Of a stretch of 55,887 nucleotides of DNA, positions 34,089-41,788 are shown piece by piece; positions within the stretch are counted from its first letter, which is position 1; the number at the start of each line of letters is the position of its first letter. This DNA comes from Cellulomonas hominis (GTDB lineage Bacteria > Actinomycetota > Actinomycetes > Actinomycetales > Cellulomonadaceae): assembly GCF_005239125.1 (NCBI RefSeq), contig NZ_SZYE01000006.1:1-55887 (forward strand), read 5' to 3'. The notes under the pieces are model-generated. The model searched no databases. It saw only the letters and a list, made by a program, of their open reading frames with translations, and had not been told where the DNA came from. The position numbers and the translations under genes were made by a program.

Positions 34089-34283
34089 ATGGCGCAGCGC
34101 GTGCTCTACGAACGACCGGACGGCAGGTGGGGCTGGCGGCTGAAGGCCGACAACGGCCAGGTCATCGCCACTGATGGAACCCAGGGATACGAGAACGAGC
34201 AGGACGCTCGTTCGATGGCTGACCGGATCATCGGCGGCGAGTTCGCGTACGCCGACAAGAAGATCAGCCGCCAGCCGAACTAG
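34089..34283 (+). CDS. Small DUF1508 (YegP-like) protein, cargo gene
   Basis: 64 residues, RBS GGGAGG 10 nt before ATG. One DUF1508 repeat: RVLYERPDGRWGWRLKADNG followed by QVIATDGTQGYENEQDA. These small alpha/beta domains are common in bacteria and of unknown function. The gene lies between the late promoter and terS on the opposite strand and has its own terminator hairpin. Its own promoter is not obvious. Confidence 0.8.
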   Translation: MAQRVLYERPDGRWGWRLKADNGQVIATDGTQGYENEQDARSMADRIIGGEFAYADKKISRQPN

Positions 34284-34303
34284 GGGTTGTTCCAGGAAGA
34301 CGC

Positions 34304-34343
34304 GCGAGCCCCGGGGCGATATCGCACCGCTGCCGGGGCTCGC
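34304..34343. terminator. Bidirectional hairpin between late promoter and cargo gene
   Basis: 11-bp perfect stem GCGAGCCCCGG with its complement. It terminates the plus-strand DUF1508 gene. On the minus strand it starts only about 20 nt after the predicted late start, so it could also act as an attenuator of late transcription. Confidence 0.6.
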
Positions 34344-34368
34344 TGCCACCTGTCTCGACTCTGGCAGA

Positions 34369-34397
34369 ACGCTATGGTGCAAATCGCCGTCCGTCAA
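34369..34397 (-). promoter_or_regulatory. Candidate late promoter (TTGACG - 17 nt - TAGCGT)
   Basis: On the minus strand the -35-like TTGACG (34,392-34,397) is separated by exactly 17 nt from the -10-like TAGCGT (34,369-34,374). It reads into terminase and all structural genes and is the best sigma-70-type promoter on the late side. A regular repeat array lies just upstream. Confidence 0.65.
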
Positions 34398-34407
34398 GCG
34401 CTGGTCA

Positions 34408-34457
34408 AAGTAGAGCTAAGTAGACACAAGTAGACGCAAGTGGCATCAAGTCGCGAC
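34408..34457 (-). repeat. Five phased 10-bp repeats upstream of the late promoter
   Basis: Units AAGTAGAGCT, AAGTAGACAC, AAGTAGACGC, AAGTGGCATC and AAGTCGCGAC (plus strand) follow each other without gaps, so the ACTT core of the minus strand recurs once per helical turn from about -46 to -95 relative to the predicted start. This is a typical activator platform. It overlaps the last codons of the HTH protein gene, an obvious candidate for the activator. Confidence 0.6.
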
Positions 34458-35294
34458 GAGGCGACGACCCCGCCCACGCCGCGCCGCCGCGGCGTGGACT
34501 AGGTCCAGAACGTCGCCCACCCTGTAAGTCTCCGCCGTCCGGCCGTCCGTCAGCACGGCCCGCCCGCGGCGCACCAGCCGCCCCTGACGAACCCATGACC
34601 GCAGCGTGTTCTCGCTGAGCCGCAGCCCGAGCCCGTCCACTGCGCGCGCGATCTCGGCCGCCGGCAGCAGCACGTCCTCGGCGCGCTCCAGCAGCCAGGA
34701 CCGCCGCTCCGCCAGCGGCCAAGCCGTGCCGCACGACCGGCACTCCACCACCGCGGACCCCGGCGCCGCGAGCAGGTCCGTGCCGCACTCGACGGCGAGC
34801 CCGCCCTCGCCGGGCACCACCGCGGTGCACGGGCCGGCGTACAGCCGCCGTGCCGGGGAGTCGATCGCGCGGCGCGCGTTGCGCAGCGCCGCGGTGAGCT
34901 CGTCCACGGCGGCCGCACCGTCCGGGTGTCGGGCGAGCCAGTCGACCGCACCGCCACGCCACCGCACCAGGTAGTCCTCGACCTCAGCCCACGTCGCCGG
35001 CGGCCGGTGCGCGCGCACCGCGGTCACCCAGTCCAGCCACGCGAGCAGCGTGTCGAGAAGGACCCACCGGGCGTCGGCCGGCTCGAGCGCGAACGGCAGC
35101 GGGGTCGTCGTGCTGGCGCCGGCGGTGCGAGAGCCCCAGCGCGCCTGTCGGGTGCGGGCGACGTCGAGGTCGCCGAACAGGCCGGGCAGGTCGGTGAGCA
35201 GGCCGCGCAGGGTGCTGGTGCAGCGGGGGCACACGCAGCGGTCGTCGGTGATGTTGGGAGCGCCGTCAGGGTGGGGGAGCGGGCATGTGATCAT
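34446..35294 (-). CDS. Zinc-finger and helix-turn-helix protein, candidate late regulator
   Basis: 282 residues, ATG 35294. N-terminal Cys pair CVCPRC and a second group VECRSCGTAWPLAE suggest zinc ribbons. The C-terminal LSENTLRSWVRQGRLVRRG plus YRVGDVLDLV is a MerR-like winged helix motif that should bind DNA. The protein is the last gene of the early minus-strand block; its 3' end overlaps the repeat array in front of the late promoter. Similar proteins sit just before terminase in actinophages. A role as late activator is inference. Confidence 0.75.
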   Translation of the reverse strand: MITCPLPHPDGAPNITDDRCVCPRCTSTLRGLLTDLPGLFGDLDVARTRQARWGSRTAGASTTTPLPFALEPADARWVLLDTLLAWLDWVTAVRAHRPPATWAEVEDYLVRWRGGAVDWLARHPDGAAAVDELTAALRNARRAIDSPARRLYAGPCTAVVPGEGGLAVECGTDLLAAPGSAVVECRSCGTAWPLAERRSWLLERAEDVLLPAAEIARAVDGLGLRLSENTLRSWVRQGRLVRRGRAVLTDGRTAETYRVGDVLDLVHAAAARRGRGRRLVAT

Positions 35295-35350
35295 GAAGTT
35301 CCTCCGGTCGGGCCTAGCGCCCGGACTCGAGACCAGCCAGGCTCGGCGTC

Positions 35351-35845
35351 ATGAGTAGCGGGCTTTCTTTCTGGGGCGAGATCGTTCCGAACTGGATCGG
35401 CGCCGTGGGCGGTGCGGCCGGTACCGTTATCGCGGGTGTCGCCTTCGTGCAAGGTCGACGCAACAAGGCGGGAATTCGGAACATCGCCAACGCGTCCCGA
35501 AATCCTCCGACCGCGAGCGGTGTAGCCTCCCCGATTAGCGGGGGGAGTCGATGGAGCCCTGAACGCGGGGGTGTCCGGTGGGAACTCGTCAACCCTGCCG
35601 GCGAGCGATTCAAGCTCGTCAACACAGGGAATCAGACCGCGCACGTGCTACTTTTTGGTCTCGGTGAAGGCGCTCAACTTGAGCTCCATACGACGATTCC
35701 GGGCGACGTGGCTCCGGGTGACGCCATCGAGTTTGACTGGGTCAAGTCGTGGACCGAGCCGACCGCGGTGTCGTACAGCGTGCAGTGGACTGACGACGCG
35801 AACCCCGGCTATGAGCAGTGGGAGACGCTGGGGATCTCGCGCTAG
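35351..35845 (+). CDS. Cargo membrane protein with beta-sandwich-like domain
   Basis: 164 residues, opposite strand to its neighbours. An N-terminal helix (WIGAVGGAAGTVIAGVAFV, about residues 15-33) is followed by RRNKAG (inside), then a beta-rich domain (VRWELVNPAGERFKLVNTGN, SYSVQWTDDANPG). CAGGCT ends 7 nt before ATG 35351, the leaderless spacing. It resembles the 28,989 gene in layout (anchor plus Ig-like domain) though not obviously in sequence. Lower G+C than neighbours. Family not recognised. Confidence 0.7.
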   Translation: MSSGLSFWGEIVPNWIGAVGGAAGTVIAGVAFVQGRRNKAGIRNIANASRNPPTASGVASPISGGSRWSPERGGVRWELVNPAGERFKLVNTGNQTAHVLLFGLGEGAQLELHTTIPGDVAPGDAIEFDWVKSWTEPTAVSYSVQWTDDANPGYEQWETLGISR

Positions 35846-36082
35846 TCGAGTCACCGCCGGTGCCACCCGATCCCCGCCAAGGCGAGCAGAACGAGCAGAA
35901 TCCCGCCCCGCGCCGATGGCGGCCGCGGCGTCGGCCCACGAGCGCACCGCAGGCTGGTGATGCCGTGGGCGACGCACGAAGTCCTCGCAGGACGGGTGCG
36001 CCCGCTCCGGCTCGGCGCCGAGTCCGTTCCGCTGGTGTAGCAGTTCCGCGGCGCGTCGGTCCCCGACGCTACGGTCCCGCTC

Positions 36083-36442
36083 ATGAGACTGAGTCCGAAC
36101 GCATGCGGCGTGATCGCCACCCTGATCCCCGTGTACATGCTGGTTCTGTACGTCGGCCGTGAGCGCCTGATCGAGGACCCGCTGCGCCGCGCTCAGCAGA
36201 TCGAGCCCACCCGGGCGTTCAGACGAGAGCTCGCTCGAATGCACGCGGTCATGCGCCTGACGTCCACCTACTCCGTCGTGGTGCTTACGGCAGCTGAGGT
36301 CCTGGCCGTTCTCGGACTGGTCAACGACGCGGGCGTGTCCGGCTGGCGCGGGACGTTCGCCGTTTTCGCAGTCGTCTCTGCCGTGGTGATCTTCGGTAGT
36401 GCGACCCTGGGCCCGATCTGGATCGAGCGCTACGTCCCGTAG
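36083..36442 (+). CDS. Cargo membrane protein, three hydrophobic segments
   Basis: 119 residues. Segments VIATLIPVYMLVLYV (about 10-24), YSVVVLTAAEVLAVLGLV (about 63-80) and GTFAVFAVVSAVVIFGSATL (about 90-109), with a basic loop between the first two. The leaderless promoter TACGGT (36,070-36,075) ends 7 nt before the ATG. Family not recognised. The 237 nt between this gene and the previous cargo gene hold no convincing gene; a Cys-containing minus-strand fragment there may be the remnant of a phage gene. Confidence 0.65.
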   Translation: MRLSPNACGVIATLIPVYMLVLYVGRERLIEDPLRRAQQIEPTRAFRRELARMHAVMRLTSTYSVVVLTAAEVLAVLGLVNDAGVSGWRGTFAVFAVVSAVVIFGSATLGPIWIERYVP

Positions 36443-36498
36443 GCGCCCGTCCACGGCCGTCAGAGACCGCTGACCTCGCGGATCGTCACGAGTCACAG

Positions 36499-36999
36499 TC
36501 ACGCCACCTCCTGCACGCGAACGCCGCCGGGAACGTTCGGCGACCCGCTCGCCTCGCCCGCGTCGAGTGGGTCGCCGTAGCCGGCACCGCGCAGGAGCTG
36601 CAGGGCGTCGGCGAGCTGCATGCGGATGACGAGTTGGTCGTGCAGAGGGGCGACGGCGAGGTCGGGCAGCGACCCGAGCCGCCACCATGCCCACCAGCGG
36701 TTTGCGTTGGCGGGCCCGACGCCGGCGCGCTGGGTGACGAGGAACGCGACGGCGGCGCCGGCGTGGAGTCGTTCCCGCTCGGTCTCAGCGAGCCAGGAGG
36801 CGATCATGCCGTCGGAGGCGTCCTTCGCGGCGGCGCCGCCCTTCACCTCGACGATGACGCCGGGGGCGAGGCCGATGTCGCCGCGGTCGTGGGCGCCGGT
36901 GAGGGTGAGCCGGTCGGCCCCGGGGAAGCCGCGGGTGCGGGCGGCGCGGACGACGGCGGTCTCGGCGCGGGTGCCGATGTCCTTGGGGCGATTGGCCAT
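36499..36999 (-). CDS. Holliday-junction-resolvase-like nuclease (PD-(D/E)XK)
   Basis: 166 residues. The N-terminus IGTRAETAVVRAARTRGFPGA followed by HDRGDIGLAPGVIVEVKGG gives the E, D and E-V-K metal-binding triad of archaeal Hjc-type and phage resolvases. The rest is helical. It would cut branched intermediates before packaging. An RBS (AGAGGACC) precedes ATG 36999. Confidence 0.85.
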   Translation of the reverse strand: MANRPKDIGTRAETAVVRAARTRGFPGADRLTLTGAHDRGDIGLAPGVIVEVKGGAAAKDASDGMIASWLAETERERLHAGAAVAFLVTQRAGVGPANANRWWAWWRLGSLPDLAVAPLHDQLVIRMQLADALQLLRGAGYGDPLDAGEASGSPNVPGGVRVQEVA

Positions 37000-37015
37000 G
37001 TCGGGGTCCTCTCGG

Positions 37016-37438
37016 TCAGTACGGCGGGACGTCGCCCGGCTGGACGGCGCCGTAGCGGGGCTCGGGCAGGGGGTCGAGGGTCAGGGGCGGCCGGTCGCAG
37101 TCGTGCGCGGCGAGGACGACGACGTGGTCGGCGGGCGGGAAGTCGCGGGCCTGGACGAAGCCGGGGATGTGCCGGGACGTGAGCTTGAGGCGGCCGGCGT
37201 CGATGCCCCAGAGCTGGTAGGTGGGGCGGGCGAGGATCACGCAGGCGGCTTCGAGCTGTGGGGTCAGCCGGTAGGGGTCGGCGATGCAGAGCGTCGCGCA
37301 GACGGGGGCGTCGTACCCGGCGAGGACGAGGCGCCGGCAGCGCGCGCACCAGCGGGGGACGGCCTTGGTGCCGAGCAGTCCGGGGTCTTGTCCGGTGCGC
37401 GTCGCGAGGGCGGCGAGCCAGTACGCCCGGGCGGTCAC
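37016..37438 (-). CDS. Putative zinc-binding phage protein
   Basis: 140 residues from GTG 37438 (GTGA overlap). WCARCRRLVLAG and the later CATLC and AHDCDRP give four or more Cys/His that could bind zinc. The C-terminal part (YQLWGIDAGRLKLTSRH, FVQARDFPPADHVVVLAAHDC) is conserved-looking. Located downstream of the primase in the replication block; role unknown. Confidence 0.65.
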   Translation of the reverse strand: MTARAYWLAALATRTGQDPGLLGTKAVPRWCARCRRLVLAGYDAPVCATLCIADPYRLTPQLEAACVILARPTYQLWGIDAGRLKLTSRHIPGFVQARDFPPADHVVVLAAHDCDRPPLTLDPLPEPRYGAVQPGDVPPY

Positions 37439-37677
37439 GGCGCACCGCCGTGACGGGTGACGCGTTGCGCCGGGTTCGCTCTCCTGCGTGTGTGCGCGCG
37501 CGTATGGGCTGGAACAGAGAGGAAAGCGTCACATGTGTCACACCCGTCACCCACGCCATGCACGCGGGACCCGTCACACGCGTCACTGCCTGCGCAAACG
37601 TGCGGCGTCGCCGTCACGAGAATCGGCGTGACGGGTCGGTGACGGGTCGGCGGATCGTGACGGGTCATGGGGGTCAC
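37435..37677 (-). CDS. Small ORF across the iteron region
   Basis: 80 residues with GTG start overlapping the primase stop (GTGA) and its own stop overlapping the next start (GTGA), so it is perfectly spaced for coupled translation. The sequence is unusual: repeated TRHxP-like motifs created by the GTGACGGGT repeats, and several Cys (DACDGSR, GDGCDTCDAF). It may be a genuine small gene, or an ORF kept open only to preserve coupling across the origin. Confidence 0.45.
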   Translation of the reverse strand: MTPMTRHDPPTRHRPVTPILVTATPHVCAGSDACDGSRVHGVGDGCDTCDAFLSVPAHTRAHTRRRANPAQRVTRHGGAP

Positions 37678-37720
37678 AGCACGCCGTCCTGGGTCCAGCG
37701 GTCGCTGCGCGGTGACGGGT
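37450..37720. repeat. GTGACGGGT iteron cluster, candidate phage replication origin
   Basis: Exact GTGACGGGT at 37,450, 37,628, 37,639, 37,657 and 37,712, inverted ACCCGTCAC at 37,542 and 37,569, plus near matches GTGACGCGT (37,458 and 37,733), GTGTCAC and CGTCAC between them and GTGACGGGC at 37,837. The cluster adjoins the primase-helicase gene, where phage origins are often found. Confidence 0.55.
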
Positions 37721-40187
37721 CCGGCTCGTCGGGTGACGCGTCGAGGAGCCGGATGCCGGCGAGGTACCGGTTGGTGTTGGACCGCTCGGGGATGACGTCG
37801 AATCGGGTGCGCAGCGCCGTCGTCATCGCCTTGACGGTGACGGGCTCCTCACCCTCGACCCGGCACCAGGTCTCGTACGCGGCGCGCAGCACGCCGGACT
37901 TCACCTTCAGGTGCTGGGCGCCGGCCGGGCCGGTCTCGCACTGCTCGGCGACGAACCGGCCGATGCTGTCCTGGTCGGTGGCGTAGGCGTCGGTGGCGGC
38001 GCGCACGGACGCGGGTTCGGTGAGGCCGTCGGCGAAGTAGTCGGCGGCGCCGCGGATCAGCCACGCCAGGATGGCGGGGCCTTCGTCTTCGACGAGGCGG
38101 TCCTCGAGGTCGGCGACGCGCTTCTCGGGCGGGACGGTGTGCTCGAACGGCAGCAGCCGCAGCCGCCGCCAGAACGCGGGGCCGCCGGCGCGGACAGCGG
38201 GTTGGTGGTTGGCGAGCAGCCACAGGGTGTGGGTGGGGGTGAAGGAGAACCAGTCCTGCCGCATGAACCGCCCGGAGATGACGTCGCGGCCGGTGAGCTG
38301 CTTGATCCTGGCCTCGGCGAACCGCTGCCCGTCTTCGAGCTCGGAGGTGGCGACGAGGCGGGCGCCGGCGAGTCGGGCGATCTCGGTGGGGTGGCCCTGC
38401 TGGTGGGTGGCCAGGAGCATCTCGGCGGGCGCGGAGATGCTGTACCCGTCGTCGCCGATGCCGATGAGCCGTTGGACGACGCCGATGAGGGTGGTCTTGC
38501 CGTTGGCGCCGGGGCCGTGGGCGAACGGCAGCACCTGCTCGAGGACCTGCCCGACGAGGGACAGGCCGAGCAGGCGCTGCACGTAGGTGGTGAGGGCGGG
38601 GTCGCCGGCGAAGGTGTCGGCGAGGAACGCGAGCCACCGGGCCGGCACGGCGGCGGGGTTGGGGGCGACGGCGGTGGAGCGGGTGTGCAGGGCGGCGGGG
38701 TCGGGGGTGGTGATGGCGCCGGTGCGGAGGTTGACGACGCCGTCGGGGGTGTTGAGCTCGTAGGGGCGGGCGTCGAGGTCGGCGAGGTGGGTGACGGTGC
38801 GGGGGTCGGTGCGGGCGACGGCGACCATCGCTTCGAGGCCGCGGCGGGACAGGGACTTGGCGCGGTGTGCGCGGGAGTCGCGGTCGGTGGCGCGCAGGTC
38901 GCGGGCGATGGCGCGGGCGAGCTCGTGGACGTGGCCTGCTTCGTCCCAGGTCCAGCGGTGCCCGTTCCAGGTGAGCCACTGGCCGCGCTGGGGGACGTAC
39001 CGGATGGTGGCGGCGTGCTGGTCGACGAGCCGGAGGGCGTTGCCGTCGTCGGTCTCGGTGTACGTGGTGGGCGGGGTCGTCGTCGCTGCGGGGGTGGGCG
39101 TCTTCGGCGTGCTGGTGTCGGTCGTCGTCGAGGTCGGCGTGTGCGTGCTGGTGGGCGTCTTGGTCGTGGGGGGCGAGGTCGGTGGGATGAGCCCGGCGAG
39201 GTCGTCGACCTGTTCGACGGGGCGGGCTTCTTCGGCGCGGCGGCCGTACCCGTCGGCGTAGAGCGCGCGGGCGGCGGCGGACAGGTCTCCGGCGTGCTCG
39301 AGGACGGCGTAGGCCCCGAGCTTCGTGTACGGCATCTCCTGGGTGAAGTCCGTGGAGGAGGTGAACACGAACAGCCGGTCGCGGTCGTCGGCGTGCCCGG
39401 TGGTGGCGGAGAACCCGTGGGTCTTGCCGGGGCGTGTCCAGTACCGGGTGCGCCCGCGCTGGGTGGCGAGGGTCCAGCCGTGGGGGGTGAGGATGTCGGC
39501 CCAGTCGGTGCGGTTCTCGTAGTCGTCGCCGGGGGTGATGCCGGCGGCGGGGTCGTGCGGGGCGGCCGGCCAGGTGGCGCCTGGCGGCGTCGCGGGCTCG
39601 GGCTGCTCGTCGACGGTGCGTAGCAGCGCGTGGAACGCGTTCCGCTGCTCGGCGGTCAGCACGGGGGCGGTGGCGGGGCCGCCGACGAGCCGCTGCCACG
39701 GGCGCCCGGAGGCGTGGTGGCGGGACGGGGCGACGACGACCTGGCCGCCCTCGCCGCGGGTCTCGGCGAGCACGAGCTTGTCGGCGCCGCGCGCGAGCTT
39801 GAGGTTGCCGGGGACGTCCATGCCGTCGACGCGGTAGTGGAAGTGGAACCCGCCGCTGGGGGACATCTCCACCCAGCCGGTCGTGACGAGCGTCCAGAGA
39901 TCGCCGAGGCCGGTGTCGTCGGCGAGGGCCTTCAGCTCGGGCAGGCGCGCCGCGGCGCGGCCCTCGATCTCGGTGAGCTCGGCGCCGCCGGACACGGAGC
40001 CCTGGACGACGCCGAGGTCGTGCGGGTCGTCCTCGCCGAACCAGGCGACGAGGTCGGCGTCGGTGGCGCGCTGGCGGGTGTGGTACTTCCACGACGGCAG
40101 GGCGGGCGCCTTGGACCCGTCGGTGCGGATCGGGATGATCGAGTAGCCGTGAGCGAGCAGGTCGCGGGCGGCGGCCAGGATGCTCAC
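37674..40187 (-). CDS. Prim-pol / D5-type primase-helicase
   Basis: 837 residues from GTG 40187. The N-terminal primase-polymerase domain (about 1-190) shows GYSIIPIRTDGSKAP, the acidic AELTEIEG, FHFHYRV and GGQVVVAPS. A Thr/Pro-rich linker follows around residues 340-385. The C-terminal superfamily 3 helicase has the D5 N-terminal region (LNTPDGVVNLRTG), Walker A GPGANGKTTL, Walker B-like LVATSELEDG, motif C HTLWLLANHQP and the Arg-finger region FWRRLRLLPFEH. It primes and unwinds the phage genome, presumably at the adjacent iterons. The plus-strand cargo gene at 40,217 has its promoter directly at this gene's start. Confidence 0.93.
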   Translation of the reverse strand: MSILAAARDLLAHGYSIIPIRTDGSKAPALPSWKYHTRQRATDADLVAWFGEDDPHDLGVVQGSVSGGAELTEIEGRAAARLPELKALADDTGLGDLWTLVTTGWVEMSPSGGFHFHYRVDGMDVPGNLKLARGADKLVLAETRGEGGQVVVAPSRHHASGRPWQRLVGGPATAPVLTAEQRNAFHALLRTVDEQPEPATPPGATWPAAPHDPAAGITPGDDYENRTDWADILTPHGWTLATQRGRTRYWTRPGKTHGFSATTGHADDRDRLFVFTSSTDFTQEMPYTKLGAYAVLEHAGDLSAAARALYADGYGRRAEEARPVEQVDDLAGLIPPTSPPTTKTPTSTHTPTSTTTDTSTPKTPTPAATTTPPTTYTETDDGNALRLVDQHAATIRYVPQRGQWLTWNGHRWTWDEAGHVHELARAIARDLRATDRDSRAHRAKSLSRRGLEAMVAVARTDPRTVTHLADLDARPYELNTPDGVVNLRTGAITTPDPAALHTRSTAVAPNPAAVPARWLAFLADTFAGDPALTTYVQRLLGLSLVGQVLEQVLPFAHGPGANGKTTLIGVVQRLIGIGDDGYSISAPAEMLLATHQQGHPTEIARLAGARLVATSELEDGQRFAEARIKQLTGRDVISGRFMRQDWFSFTPTHTLWLLANHQPAVRAGGPAFWRRLRLLPFEHTVPPEKRVADLEDRLVEDEGPAILAWLIRGAADYFADGLTEPASVRAATDAYATDQDSIGRFVAEQCETGPAGAQHLKVKSGVLRAAYETWCRVEGEEPVTVKAMTTALRTRFDVIPERSNTNRYLAGIRLLDASPDEPDPSPRSDRWTQDGVL

Positions 40188-40216
40188 GCTGTGGCTCCCA
40201 GGGCTACGGTGCGGAC

Positions 40217-40918
40217 ATGGACAGCGAAGAAAAGGGGCGAAGAGCGCTGTCTCAGGCGAAGGTGGCCGGGGCGGCGGGGCTCGTGGTTCTTGGTGATTCG
40301 GTGCTCGCCGCGCATGGGGTTCCTCCGATCACGGCACCTGTGCTCGCAGCCGGGAGTGGAGTCGTCTGGGCGGTCCGAGCGACGTTCCAACGTGGGGTGG
40401 ACGAGGTCGGCCGTGTGCTCGAATTGGCGTCCGGCGTCCCGCTTGAGGAAGCGATGCGGCGCGTGGCTGCGGACGGGGACACCTCGGCTGGCCTGTTCGC
40501 GGCCCTGAACAGCCTCCTCGACCGTCCCGGCGAGGAACGGGCAAGGCTGCTCGGTGCGATCCTGGGCGAGACCGTCAGTGACGAGGGCGTGAACGAGCAG
40601 GACGGCCTGCGGGTGTTGCTCGACCTCGCGCTTGGGCTCCAGGTCGGCCACCTGCGCGTCCTTCAGCTCGCCGAGAGCCTGCGCGGCGACGTGCCCCTGA
40701 GCGAGGCGTGGGTCAGCGCCCACCAGCTCAACGCCAACCTGCCAGGCTTCGAGCGCGTCCTGGGCGGCCTGATCGCGGCGTGTGTCGCCAACGGCACGCT
40801 CGTTCAGCGGCAGGCCGACGGCATGACCTACGGGCCCAGCGGGATGGACGAGTGGGCGGTGACGGAGCTGGGGGTCACGATCGTGGGGTTCCTGACGCGC
40901 TACGCGCCGTCCGCCTGA
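40217..40918 (+). CDS. Cargo protein with N-terminal membrane hairpin
   Basis: 233 residues. A hydrophobic region (AAGLVVLGDSVLAAHGVPPI and PVLAAGSGVVWAVRATF, about residues 18-56) likely forms one or two membrane helices; the remainder is helical and cytosolic-looking (EAMRRVAADGDTS, VLLDLALGLQVGHLRVLQ), ending in a winged-helix-like segment (AVTELGVTIVGFLTRYAPSA). TACGGT (40,205-40,210) ends 6 nt before ATG, a leaderless promoter that overlaps the primase start on the other strand. The opposite strand of the gene stays open as an extension of the next minus-strand gene, which misleads gene finders. Family not recognised. Confidence 0.75.
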   Translation: MDSEEKGRRALSQAKVAGAAGLVVLGDSVLAAHGVPPITAPVLAAGSGVVWAVRATFQRGVDEVGRVLELASGVPLEEAMRRVAADGDTSAGLFAALNSLLDRPGEERARLLGAILGETVSDEGVNEQDGLRVLLDLALGLQVGHLRVLQLAESLRGDVPLSEAWVSAHQLNANLPGFERVLGGLIAACVANGTLVQRQADGMTYGPSGMDEWAVTELGVTIVGFLTRYAPSA

Positions 40919-41037
40919 GCCGGTGAGGGTGCAGAGCCGCATCGGACCTTCTCGTGTCGTGGGTGGTGCTGGTACCTGGGTCCCCGCGGCCCGGCTCGGA
41001 CGGGCGGCGCGCCTGACGCGGCGCGGGGTGCTGCGGT

Positions 41038-41761
41038 TCAGGCCGCAGCGGGGGCGCCCCGAAGGACGGCGGATGACGCTGGCGTCAAGGCCGGTGGCGT
41101 CGGCGATGGTGGCGTCGTCGATGCCGAGGGAGATGAGCTGGCGGGCCTTCTCGCCCGCCTCGGCCGCCGGGGCCGGGGCGGGCGCCGCCGCGGCGGCCGC
41201 GAGGGTCGACTGCTGGACCGGCACCGGGGCCGGGGCGGCCTGCACCGGCTGGGTCACCGCCTGCGGCGTCGGGGCGGGCGTGGTGACGGCGGCCGGGGCC
41301 GGGTCGGGCGTCATCAGGGCTGCGTTGCCGCCCGGGACGTAGGTGGCCTGCCAGTACTTCCGGGACCGCTTGTCCTCCGGGTCCTCCCGGTGGGTGAACG
41401 TCAGCGTCAGGGTGCCGCCGACTTCCAGGCCCGGGGCCCCCGCGGCGCGCACGGCGTCACGGATCGTGCCCTTGAGGTACCGCCCTTCGACGAAGAGCCG
41501 GCGGGTGCCGTCGTCGTCCTCGATGGACGGGTCGCGCAGGTCGGTGGCGACGTCGACGTACAGCGCCATGATCGGGTCACCCGAGGGGTACGTCTTCGGG
41601 GTGCCGCTTCCCGGGTTGTTCTTGTCGTAGTCGCGCTCCTGGTACGCCTGTGGCGGGGCGACGATCCGGCCGACGAGCATGTCGCCGGGGTTCGGGAACT
41701 TCGCGGCGGGCACGCCGGCGCCGCCCATCAGGATCGCGTTGGCGTCGGGGGTCTGGGTCAT
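41038..41761 (-). CDS. ssDNA-binding-like phage protein, C-terminal frameshift
   Basis: Starts at ATG 41761 (MTQTPDANAILMGGAG). Residues about 20-150 look like an OB-fold (VGRIVAPPQAYQERDYD, FVEGRYLKGTIRDAVRA, LEVGGTLTLTFTH), followed by an Ala/Pro/Thr linker and a short HTH-like end (GIDDATIADATGLDASVI). In frame the ORF continues to 40,184 through the antisense of the cargo gene, giving 525 aa. In the adjacent frame the natural-looking ending AVLRGAPAAA stops at 41,038. A one-base insertion near 41,062-41,072 would explain this. Its place between a RecB-like nuclease and the primase fits replication or recombination. Confidence 0.6.
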
Positions 41762-41788
41762 AGTGGTCGTCTCCTGCGTCGTGCCGCT

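Noticed and set aside
35846-36082. Cys-containing minus-strand fragments between two cargo genes
   Set aside because: No start codon with RBS and no frame consistent with a complete gene; at most a remnant of a displaced phage gene.
37441-37680. Possible CRISPR-like array
   Set aside because: Repeats are 9-mers in both orientations with irregular spacing and no spacer structure; they fit iterons, and no cas genes are present.
39060-39190. Thr/Pro repeats in the primase gene as a mobile or repeat element
   Set aside because: They are a low-complexity interdomain linker in a continuous reading frame.
40184-41037. C-terminal 285 residues of the 525-aa frame starting at 41,761
   Set aside because: They are the antisense of the cargo gene at 40,217-40,918 and its flank, with no domain features.
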